From Dissophora ornata (taxonomy: Eukaryota > Mortierellomycota > Mortierellomycetes > Mortierellales > Mortierellaceae): a DNA stretch of 22,953 nucleotides. Position numbers and translations under genes: made by a program. The notes beneath the pieces are model-generated. The model did not search any database and had not been told where the DNA came from. It worked only from the letters and a program-made list of their open reading frames with translations. Where the stretch lies: NCBI GenBank assembly GCA_025201705.1, contig MU617110.1, forward strand, positions 1-22,953, in the 5' to 3' direction. Below, in pieces: positions 9,144-17,654 of the stretch (position 1 is the stretch's first letter; every line of letters begins with the position of its first letter).

Positions 9144-10300
9144 ATGGGTGTCTATTCTACACGCGATAACGCCGGAAGTGGCTACTCGGCCACGTCTCTG
9201 TACTTTTACCTCTCGCTGTCCGGTCTGGGACTCGTGGGCCTGTACATGCTGCTGACAGGGTCTGGAGAACAGTTCGATGTTGGCAATTTTCTCATGAGTA
9301 TCAGCCCTCACATGTGGTCCCTCCTGGGCATCGCTCTCTGCGTAGGCCTCAGCGTTGGAGGAGCTGCTTGGTAAGCTGCCGGATACACGGACATGTGTTG
9401 GTTGTTTGATGTGATGCTAGCGCAAGGGAACGGGGTTAATACATATACCCTTGCACTCCATACTGCTTTTCTGTTGGTGCCATAACCGTGTCGTCTGGAC
9501 TATCGACTTATCCGTCTTGACATTCCTATGATTTGACGCAATGAACAGGGGAATTTTCATTACTGGCGCAAGTTTGGTAGGAGGCGGAGTACGCGCCCCA
9601 AGAATCGTCACCAAGAACTTGATCAGGTAACAATAACAATGGCTCTTGATGTCCCTTTCCAAAGTCAGGAGTGAGGAGGGGGCAGGATCTGTACACGTCA
9701 AATGATCGATTATTACTCCTTGGCTGAGATGACACTGTTGTGATCTAAATTATAGTATTATTTTCTGCGAGGTCGTCGCCATCTATGGCCTCATCATGGC
9801 TATCGTCTTTTCAGCCAAGCTTAACGACGTTCAGAACGACGCCATCACCTCTCCAGAGATGTACTATAAAGGTAGGCGTTGCCCAAAGAACCTCTAATCC
9901 GTGTCCAGGGCATGTTGAAGCCACATGAATTTACGTACTCAATGGCGTTTTTGTGTCGCCCTTTAGGCTATGCACTTTTTTGGGCAGGACTGACTACTGG
10001 ACTCTGCAACATGGTGTGCGGCGTGTCTGTTGGCATCACCGGCAGCAGCGCTGCATTGGCCGATGCACAAGATGGACAGCTTTTCGTCAAGGTTCTGGTC
10101 ATTGAGATTTTCGGAAGTATTGTCGGCCTCTTTGGGCTGATTGTTGGGCTGCTGGTGGTAAGCAGAATTGTGGAGCGAGCACATCGTAACCGTTTGCTCG
10201 TATTATATTCTGTTGATACGGATTGCATCATTTAGTGATCATTAACACGTCTTTTTTTCCTTTCTTTTTTGTATTCACGTAGAGCGGCAAGGTCGCCTAA
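9144..10300 (+). CDS. VMA16: V-type ATPase proteolipid subunit c''
   Basis: Membrane rotor subunit of the vacuolar proton pump. Five exons: 9144-9370, 9549-9626, 9756-9871, 9967-10157, 10283-10300; introns of 178, 129, 95, 125 nt. The product is 209 residues (yeast 213) with five hydrophobic segments: about 20-37, 58-82, 103-122, 142-168, 181-204. The proton-binding glutamate is E107 in [11 protein letters not shown], matching yeast E108; a second conserved Glu is E187 in [12 protein letters not shown]. Family landmarks include GGGVRAPRI and [20 protein letters not shown]. The last exon has only 18 nt and adds SGKVA and the stop; without it the frame would read into intron sequence. It is convergent with the JmjC/APH gene, the stops being 180 nt apart. 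Confidence 0.96.
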
Positions 10301-10369
10301 ATACACGGTGTACCTGGGGGGAAAAAATGCAGGGGATGCGTAGAATCGACTCTTATATCACTCTACAAA

Positions 10370-10375
10370 AATAAA
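10370..10375 (+). terminator. Polyadenylation signal of VMA16
   Basis: AATAAA 70 nt past the VMA16 stop, in the 180-nt convergent gap. Confidence 0.5.
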
Positions 10376-10479
10376 GTCGGTTTCTCTATTAACAATGAAT
10401 CGCCTGGAGCCAAGTTCGACAGGGGTCAAATAGACCAGGGTGTGTCTATAAATGGGCTTTTGCTATCGACTGTTGAGAC

Positions 10480-13400
10480 TTACAGAGACGACCACCAGCC
10501 AAAGATGGCTTCCTCGACCTGTTCCCACGTCGACATCTCTCCAATCTCAGGGACACATCGCACAAGATGCGCGCTTAGTCCCTCACTGGGCCACAGCAGA
10601 ACATGCCACATGCACCGCCTAGCCAGTCTCGCACCGACGCTCAACGGTGCATTTATCTTACTCAAAGACCTCCAGTACTCCAACAGGAACGAGCACAGAC
10701 CCAGATCTTGTCTGCAGTTCAGGATGGTGATGAATACCGAAACAATGTCGATCAAGGGGTCTCCTTGGAAGACTGCATCACCAAAGTCGATTAACGACGT
10801 TGGCTGGAACGCTTGCTGTCCGATCTGCGGCGATGTCACAGGCTCGACCGGCGGACTCTTCTCGTTGCTGACAGCTCCTGGAATTGTTTGAGCAGGTCCC
10901 AGACGCCCAAGAATGTTTCCAGGGTTGACGTCCCCATGTATGATTGTCGCCACTGGATCTCCTCTTGCCGGATCAAACACCTCCTTGGCGTCTTTCGGTA
11001 GATAATCCGGTAGAGATTCTAGAAGGTGTTTTGGGAAAGCACGCCATCGGTAATGCTTCGCGACGGCAGATTGAAGACTCTGAGCAACGTACGGAACCGA
11101 TTCTCGACCGCTGCTTGGCGTGTGGCCATGGTCCCTCTCTGCCAAGAATGCCGGATCCAGCGTATGAAAATCTATCGCCCAACATTAAATTGAGGTCCGC
11201 AAGTTAAAGACTCTTCCAAAATGAGGGTCGCTGACAGGCTTTTGGATACAATGGAACGACTGACATACATTGTAGCACGCGCAGGATAGGAAGCAATAGG
11301 TCGACATATCCGCTCTTGTCCTCTGGCATGTACTCCTTTGCCGCTACCAGCTGTGAATCAGAGGTGCGTTCACTGGATTCTTGACAAAGCTCGTTCTCCA
11401 TCACGACATAAGGCCACCGCCAGTCCAAAGGTGCCGCCTGATCAGCATTCAATAGATATCCATATCCTAGCATCTTTGGAGATGACAGTACGTGGTGCTG
11501 GGCCCTAGCCTCTGCAGTATCGAGGAGAATTAAATTCGATCTGACTTCAGAAAGGAAGGATTCGTGGCCGTCGTGAAAGGGCGTGAAGAACTTTACAAAC
11601 CAGGCACTGGATAGGAAGCACTAAAAGTCCTCAAATTGATCACAAAGTGGGTCAGAGGTTATCAAGGCCAACCATTGACAAACAGAGGGGGCCATGGTGC
11701 ATACCAGATTCTGTCCAGCGCGTATGAGGGTAATTTCCATAGGATCGGCGTTGTTAATGTGGTGCTGAAGAACGTGCCTCACTCTCTCCTGCCATTTGGG
11801 CAAGGAGTCTGGCGAACTGGGCTCCAGCCATGACGTCTGCCGTTTGAGTTGAGCCAAAAGCTGGTCTTCTGGAGAAGACTGGATAGCTAGCGCCAGGTCT
11901 GGTCGCAGAGCAGGCAATTCTCGAGCAATAGCCTCCCACCGTTCAACCTTTGATATTCCAGAAAAAATAAAAGAGATTACTAAACCTGCCAGGAAACAAA
12001 CCCCCATCCACGCTGTGTAGAAGATGGACTTACCTGCACAGTCTCGTTTCTGTTCATACGCAAAGCCCGCTTGACTTGGCAAATATTGGTTTCATCTGCA
12101 AAGTTTTGGGTGACGGCAACGGTGTCATCCAAGTTCAGGACCATATGCCACCATCCTGAAGGCACGTATATGGTTTGACTGGGATGCGGAAGGAGAGCGT
12201 TAAATTAACACGATACTTGGAACAATATACACTTGATATCAAAGACAGAAGTTTGACGAGTCATATACGTACCCAGGATGCTGGACAATCTCTATCGGAC
12301 GCACTTCAGGGGAGAGAAATGGGTACACGTCCAGATACCATTCAACAGATGACATTCGTTTGGGAGAAGTTGGGTCGTGGCCCGGAGGGACCATATGAGG
12401 AGGGTATCTTTGCACATTGAGTGTAAAGTGAGAACGACGTTAATTTCGGCAACCGCAAGTTACTTTGGACGCGGCGGGACACTTCAATAGAGTTATCTAT
12501 TCACTTACAAGGCCCAGCGCTTATGTCCAGACAAGAGTGTGTTCCAGGCTATGGCAGATTCGTGAGTAAGTTGGGCCGGCCTGGTAATAGAAAAACGTAC
12601 ATAGAGGCAATAAAGCACACCAAAGCTTACCGGACGTCCCTGACGGGTCAATGTGCCATGGTGCCCCTGTTCGCTGAGGCCCGATCAGTATCCACCGATA
12701 TGGCGGCCTGGCATCCTCCTTCAGCAGCGAGAAAAAGTCGACTTTGAAATACATTGGAACCTGTCAAGAGGAAAGGGATAGAACAGCATCAGGACTCTCA
12801 GCTCTCCTGCTTTGATCCACGTCATATCGACAGAGGCATCTCGACTACTTCGTTAGCTTGCCTCATAAGCTGTTCCCATCTCCGGGACAATATCAGCAAA
12901 GCGCGGGTCGAACAAGTACAGCGGGTCTTGATCCCTGTTGTATCGAAGGTAGTGCAGAAAGTCCTTGAAGCACAGATCAAAGCTAGGTACCGTGTTGCTA
13001 TCGATATTTGACACTCGAAAGAGAGTGTTTCCATGCTTCAAATAGGGTTTTAGACAAAGGTGTTGGTTTTCCAAAAAAAAAAAAAAATGGACCGTCTTGA
13101 AGCAATTGCATCTTGGGTATACCTTTGCTGCAAGCGCATCCAATGTCCACTGCTCCCAGGCTGGCCACAGATCAACTCCCGAGTTTTGAACCATGACTGG
13201 TCTGTTTGGGTATGCGTAGCGTCGGTAAAATGTCACACTGTCGAGATCTTGATAATTCTCGACAGGGATGGTTGGGTTGACTGGCCGGTTACCTCCGATG
13301 GCGGGAGTGGGAGGCATAGGCGGAGGAGGATAAAAGTGGCCAAAGTACATGCTACTTCGAAGCCACTGCTGGTGCAGATAGTCGGAGGAGACTCCTGTGT

Positions 13401-13959
13401 ATTGTCCACAGGTGTCCAGTATGGAGAAGGCAGGAAGGAGGGGAAATGAGGGGGCTGGAGTGCAGAAGGTCATGATCGAGCACAGCGACCGTGACTGATT
13501 GCGTACCTTGGATCTGGGTAGGGCGCGTGACAAGAGGGTGGATCGAGCATGCTTCGTCATGCTCTGGGCCGGGAAAGAGGTAGGTGAGGAGCCAGCTGCC
13601 TCGATAGACGAGTCTGGTAGACCTGCGCCCCCGCTTTGCAAAAAACAATCGACGCCATAACAGATCGTTGCGCGCAAAGATATGAAGATAGCGCGAGACC
13701 TGCGAAAGCAAACAAAGGTCCTAGATAGCGCGATTGTCAAAGAGAATCAACGCACGGTCAGGTCGATTCTGCAGGGTTGGGCAAGGACAGGGGCAACTAA
13801 CCACGAGCAAGGTCGCCTGGCAAGCCAGGGGGATTCACGTGGACTAACCTTGGGTGTCAGCAGTGTCAGGATCCCTTCTATTATCAGAGAGTCAGGCAGT
13901 AAGTGGAAGAAACCCAGGCTAGACTCTCTTGTAGCCATGGGCAAGGGTGTGCTGCTCAT
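10480..13959 (-). CDS. F-box / JmjC (JMJD6-like) / APH-kinase-like fusion protein
   Basis: Eleven exons: 13959-13849, 13720-13507, 13394-13123, 13035-12862, 12760-12631, 12548-12509, 12407-12273, 12178-12034, 11947-11705, 11620-11269, 11171-10480; every junction keeps the frame, giving 835 residues. Residues about 15-68 are an F-box ([13 protein letters not shown]...[20 protein letters not shown]). The JmjC domain (about 200-400) is JMJD6-like: [11 protein letters not shown], then [13 protein letters not shown] with metal ligands H293 and D295, [11 protein letters not shown] with K310, and [13 protein letters not shown] with the distal ligand H370. Such enzymes are Fe(II)/2-oxoglutarate lysyl hydroxylases or demethylases. 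Residues about 490-790 are kinase-like of the APH/choline-kinase type: [17 protein letters not shown], then [10 protein letters not shown] with D686 and N691, then [13 protein letters not shown] with D734. Catalytic residues of both domains are present. The intron after residue 257 uses a GC donor (GAG|GCAAGC). An earlier in-frame ATG at 14109 would add 50 residues; I chose 13959 because the extra segment lacks family similarity. Confidence 0.88.
12761..12861 (-). other. GC-AG intron in the JmjC gene
   Basis: The exon ends ...GTAYE (TATGAG) and is followed by GCAAGC instead of GTAAGT; the frame meets a stop six bases later. The acceptor CTTGACAG| opens the exon [10 protein letters not shown], which is the expected continuation in the JMJD6 family. 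No GT donor keeps both sides in frame. Confidence 0.75.
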
Positions 13960-14157
13960 TAGGATGTGAGAGTTGATGTGATCGGGAAGAGTTGGATGGA
14001 GGAGCGCAATGTTTGCATTGCAGCTGCAAGGTCGATGAAAATGGGCTTTTGGGATTGGGCTGGACAGGGCTGTGAGGCGGTGGTAAAACAACGTCGTTCG
14101 ATTTCGCATGCTGAACCGCGGCCTTTTAATAACAGCTATTTACTAATAACAGATCCT

Positions 14158-15180
14158 CTATGACGCCCCAGGGCCCCATGGTTGACTTGAGTAGCTTGCT
14201 GCTGGTGACCCCAGACTTTGACTGGAGAGTGATCTATGGTCGAGCGACATCCCGTGGTGAATGTGTCCGGCCCCTGCTGTTGCTGCACCCACCCCTCCTC
14301 CTCCTCCTCCTGCTCCTCCTCCTCCAGGACTTGTAATTGCTGCCGCCCCGCCATGATGAGGTCCATGGCCTGCCAATTGTCCATGTGCCTGCTCCTCCTT
14401 GGGCCGCTCGATGTCAGACAGCTTTGCGATCCAACAATCCAGAAAAGGCTCTACCTCGTCTGTCACTAACCGCGCCTGCTCGCATGAGATCCTCACGCCC
14501 CTCGCCTTTTCTTCAATCGTCGATCCGTCGCCTGTCAAGGCCAGGTATCGTAGCTCCCCAATCCTGTCCATCTCAAAGGCCTTGGGTTCCAGGGACTGTG
14601 CATAGTGACACTGCTCTCGCCAGAACCTGATAGCCTCCTTGACTTCCCCTGCCAAGTATAGTAGCCTGTTGTTGTTGAATGGGATCCCGCTCCGTGAAGG
14701 GGTGCCATTGACGGCGGTTGGTTTTGTGCTGTCCTGCTGAAAATCCCTATGGCCAGCCGCCTTTTCGTGATGCCCGTTTAACGCCGCGACATTCTTGGAT
14801 CCGACATGACCTGCTCGGCTGGGTGATATGGCTCCGAGAGGAGATGCGGCGTTAGGAGGCGCAGTGCCTCTGGCGAGCAAAATGTCGACTTGGTTAAGGA
14901 GAGCCATTCCTGTGCGATCGACGTGTTGGTATGACTGCAGGGCATGATCTCGAACGTAGAGCACTAGACTGGTCAACTTGTCAGTCCTGTCAAACTGTCG
15001 AAAGAAGGATGGGTAATCCTGATCCACGTACCACGCGCAAAGCGCCAAAGAGCGGCGAATATACCGGAAAAGAAGAGTGCGGAAGGTGTTGTGGTCCACA
15101 ATGAGCTTTGTCAATTTCTGATCGAGCTGCTCCTGATCGATCGCCGCCACACTGGTGGCTGTCCTACCGTCCAGCGACAT
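14158..15180 (-). CDS. Conserved-looking unknown protein with poly-Gly tract
   Basis: A single open frame of 340 residues from the ATG at 15180 (MSLDGRTATS). I do not recognise a family. Residues about 14-105 are helical and hydrophobic-patterned (QEQLDQKLTKLIVDHNTFRT; RRSLALCAWYVDQDYPSFFR; DKLTSLVLYVRDHALQSYQ). Residues about 106-170 are Ser/Pro/Gly-rich. A second helical block (about 172-260) follows, with NNRLLYLAGEVKEAIRFWRE and FEMDRIGELRYLALTGD. The tail (about 265-340) is disordered, with a poly-glycine run encoded by GGA triplets. No signal peptide or membrane segment is seen. The stop lies 198 nt from the F-box/JmjC start on the same strand. An intron in the Ser/Gly linker cannot be excluded. 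Confidence 0.7.
   Translation of the reverse strand: MSLDGRTATSVAAIDQEQLDQKLTKLIVDHNTFRTLLFRYIRRSLALCAWYVDQDYPSFFRQFDRTDKLTSLVLYVRDHALQSYQHVDRTGMALLNQVDILLARGTAPPNAASPLGAISPSRAGHVGSKNVAALNGHHEKAAGHRDFQQDSTKPTAVNGTPSRSGIPFNNNRLLYLAGEVKEAIRFWREQCHYAQSLEPKAFEMDRIGELRYLALTGDGSTIEEKARGVRISCEQARLVTDEVEPFLDCWIAKLSDIERPKEEQAHGQLAGHGPHHGGAAAITSPGGGGAGGGGGGVGAATAGAGHIHHGMSLDHRSLSSQSLGSPAASYSSQPWGPGAS
14294..14326 (+). repeat. CTC/GGA trinucleotide microsatellite (coding)
   Basis: A near-perfect CTC array interrupted once by TGC; on the minus strand it reads GGA codons, giving a Gly run with one Ala and ending in Gly-Val inside the unknown protein. Length variation here would change only the glycine count. 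Confidence 0.8.
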
Positions 15181-15761
15181 TTAGTCACTGTGTGCGTGTT
15201 TCTGTGCTGAGCTGCTGCTGGGCTCGTGGGAGGGGCTATTGTGCGAGCGCTGTGCAGGGAAGACCGGTTTACTGATCAGGGTCAAGACGGATCTGGAGAG
15301 CAATGGATTACAGACAAGCACAGGTTGGAATCAGGCTGTTTGGTGAGGACACTTTGCGACAGGGATTCCGCCGAGATTGCTCGTACAACTGGGCGGATTG
15401 CTGGTGGCTGCGTGTGATCGATACTGGTGCTTGACTACGGCTCGGCGTTTGTTGCGTTTGGTCGCCGACTGTGAGTATGTGGGTCTAGACCAGTCCTGTC
15501 CACTACTGTTGATTCTGTTCTTGGTGGGGAGATGCAGGGATGGCTGCGCCAGCACTTGAGCGACGAAGGGATGGATGGTTGGATGGATGAAGGAAGGAGG
15601 GGATGGATAGTGAGATGGATGAAAGAATGCGCGATGGCGATCAAAAGGCGTAAGCGAGCGGAACGATTTACGGGGGGGTCTGGGACCAGCTCGCGCGCTG
15701 AAAGCCAAAAAAATCAAACCGAAGAGCGCGACAGGGGACTCTGCCAGCGGGACATGTTGGT
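15181..15761. other. Intergenic: promoter side of the unknown protein gene
   Basis: No gene is supported. Open frames on the minus strand are Pro/His/Ser-rich translations of a GGAT-rich tract and look non-coding. A degenerate GGAT/GATG microsatellite runs from about 15569 to 15625. The region probably holds the 5' UTR and promoter of the gene starting at 15180. Confidence 0.45.
15569..15625 (+). repeat. Degenerate GGAT microsatellite
   Basis: GGATGGATGG-type units interrupted by GAAGGAAGG, in a 5' flanking region. Confidence 0.6.
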
Positions 15762-16283
15762 TTAGGGAAAACGCGCCTTCTCAAAGAACGCGTATCGCAG
15801 ATACAGGCTGTTCCACACAAGGAGATTGTCAAGAGGTATCTCGCCTGTTGATCGGGCCTGCAAAGGCTTTCGAGAGGTGGAGCAAGGCTTCGAGATTGGG
15901 GGTGCTTTTCTTGTGGAATAAAAACGCGTCGCCACGCCTTTCGAAAACGAGATGCAGTTATCTTCGACCTGCCGTTGTCGTCTTCGTTTGGGTGGTGCAG
16001 TGGTGCATGGCAAACATAAATCAGCATGGTATCCATCTGCTGCTCGTTCTCTACAGGTTTTACGGCGCTGGATTTGTTTGCGGAATATGCGTGACATGGT
16101 CTCCAGTACTCTGGCATGTTTCTCAAAGACGAAGTCAGGTTCTCTGCACCTGTTGGTGTGCCTGCGCCCAGTGGCAGCACCGTGCTTCCTAATACCGTGC
16201 GGATTACTCACTGGAGGCCTCGGTGGAGGATCTGGGGTGGCACGTCGATAGTATCCAAAATGAACTACAACAGACGCCACCAT
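15762..16283 (-). CDS. Hypothetical basic protein; possible tail of a decayed gene
   Basis: An open frame of 173 residues from the ATG at 16283 (MVASVVVHFGYYRR) to the TAA at 15762. It begins with a short hydrophobic stretch and YYRRATPDPPPRPP, like the cytosolic edge of a single-pass membrane protein, then an Arg/Lys-rich helical part (FVFEKHARVLETMSRIFRKQ) and ends DNLLVWNSLYLRYAFFEKAR. I recognise no family. Two adjacent stop codons (TGA TGA) lie just upstream in the same frame. A strong donor sequence (CCA|GTGAGT, about 16211-16208) lies inside the frame, so splicing could change the product. It may be a small gene, a 3' exon, or remains of the degenerate gene immediately upstream. Confidence 0.3.
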   Translation of the reverse strand: MVASVVVHFGYYRRATPDPPPRPPVSNPHGIRKHGAATGRRHTNRCREPDFVFEKHARVLETMSRIFRKQIQRRKTCRERAADGYHADLCLPCTTAPPKRRRQRQVEDNCISFSKGVATRFYSTRKAPPISKPCSTSRKPLQARSTGEIPLDNLLVWNSLYLRYAFFEKARFP

Positions 16284-16289
16284 CAATCA

Positions 16290-16890
16290 TCATAACAACC
16301 CACAATCAACCCTATGGGATGCGACGATGAAAAGCTCGGCGAAGGTCTGAACGTCAAGAGTAGAGATGCCCGGACGAATCCCAACACTATCCGTGACATT
16401 AACTATGTACGCAACATGTTAGCATTGCCCTATGATCCCACTGTTCGGGTTCAGTCCAGCAATGTTTGTGGCATTCCACCAGTTGTTGTTCAGGAATTGT
16501 ATTATGTACAATCTTCCGTACATCGCAGCGTCCCGAGAAGGTCATCAAGGGAGCAAGTACGTAGACGCAGTCGAGCGGACGGAAAGGCACGTCGAAACAG
16601 TTCAACTTACGGTCCACCATTGAAGTCCCAATCGAAGTCGCTTCGCCGCTCCATCCAGAACCCCAAATTGCACTCCACTTACACTCGGGCTAATATACGA
16701 ATGAATCATGTCTTTGCCCAAAAACAGTACAGTGCGCGTTGGTGTTGCTTGCCAAGAATAAGGTGCGAAAGCATCGATATTTTCCCACCCGCCTTGGCCA
16801 GCATTACTACTTCCGTCGCTGGAGACAATTGGCTGTATTGTAATCCTGCGATAATCACAGCTGATATGGATTGTGACGCGAATACGTTCT
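16290..16890 (-). pseudogene. Possible remains of a secreted/single-pass membrane protein gene
   Basis: The minus strand has protein-like fragments in changing frames: GGWENIDAFAPYSWQ and TPTRTVLFLGKDMIHSYI (about 16690-16800), NNNWWNATNIAGLNPNSG (about 16440-16490), then NVTDSVGIRPGISTLDVQTF or, in another frame, RPSPSFSSSHPIGLIVGC (about 16290-16345). The last resembles a Ser-rich stalk entering a membrane helix. Good splice-like motifs exist (two GTAAGT donors near 16610 and 16671; CTAAC branch and ATAG acceptor near 16402-16421), but I found no set that keeps one frame throughout. Either a multi-exon gene I failed to resolve, or a pseudogene. An opposite-strand open frame (16314-16892) overlaps it and looks less protein-like. 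Confidence 0.25.
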
Positions 16891-17654
16891 AGTAAGGAAG
16901 GTGAGTGCGCCCTAGGAGTGAGTGAAGAAGCATGTGGGAGAACAGTTGCTGAATCTGGAAACAAAGGGCATTGAAGGTACAAAGTCGCACCTTGTCATCC
17001 ACCGTACACAATTTCTGATTCAGCGACAGGGATTGTGTCTTGGCGATATCTCAAATGGCCACAGGCGGCACGGTTGACACGACGGCCCAGCCCATTGCGC
17101 GACTGACGCAGGATCCAGATTAGATCTCACAAGAACGACTAGTTTCTACTGGTTTTAGTACGTTGCTCCCTTTGCGAGTCTGAACACCGAGTGCACAGAA
17201 TAAGGCTACCTATGCCACGGCTTTTATTATCGCGTTGCAATAGAATCCATCCAACAAACATTCATATTCATGTTATTCCCTGCAGGCGCATGCATGATGT
17301 AACTGAAAAGCGCGACATATGTTACCCCCAAACCTGACGCTGTTGGATGCTGATAGAACAGTACGCTTTTATTTCTTGTTCCTCGCGGAATGACACTGAG
17401 GGTAATTGTCATGGAGAGTGGAGTGAAGATATTTCTATTACAAGGATATGCAACAAATGTAGATGCTAGATTGTGGATAACAAATAGATGTATAGATGCA
17501 TAGACGCATAGATGCATAGATGCTGAAAAAATGGATAGATGATAGAATACATGGGTTGGTGAAGGATATTGAAATAAAATCCCATCTTCAAGGATATTCG
17601 GGTGTCTTTTGTAGTCTGTCGGGGGGGCGTTTTTTTCCCGCTTTTCTTCTCCTG
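16891..17654. other. Intergenic, AT-rich
   Basis: No gene is recognised. It contains an octamer minisatellite (17484-17523) and probably the 3' UTR of the cation ATPase that ends at 17655. Confidence 0.5.
17484..17523 (+). repeat. Octamer minisatellite, 5 x 8 nt
   Basis: Five head-to-tail copies of ATAGATGC (first ends in T; third has ATAGACGC). It sits 130 nt beyond the 3' end of the ATPase gene. Confidence 0.85.

Noticed and set aside
13960..14109. 50-residue N-terminal extension of the F-box/JmjC protein from the ATG at 14109
   Set aside because: The extra segment lacks order and family likeness, and would leave only 48 nt to the neighbouring stop; still possible.
15331..15717. Pro/His/Ser-rich minus-strand open frame
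   Set aside because: It is mostly the translation of a GGAT microsatellite in the 5' flank of the gene at 15180.
15848..16192. + strand open frame with hydrophobic stretches (MIGPAKAFERW...)
   Set aside because: It is the antisense of the basic frame at 15762-16283, and the hydrophobicity arises from reading its Arg/Lys codons backwards.
16314..16892. 192-residue + strand open frame starting MGCDDEKLGEG
   Set aside because: It has no recognisable motif, mixed codon choice, many Arg/Ser stretches and overlaps more protein-like fragments on the other strand. It could be real but I cannot support it.
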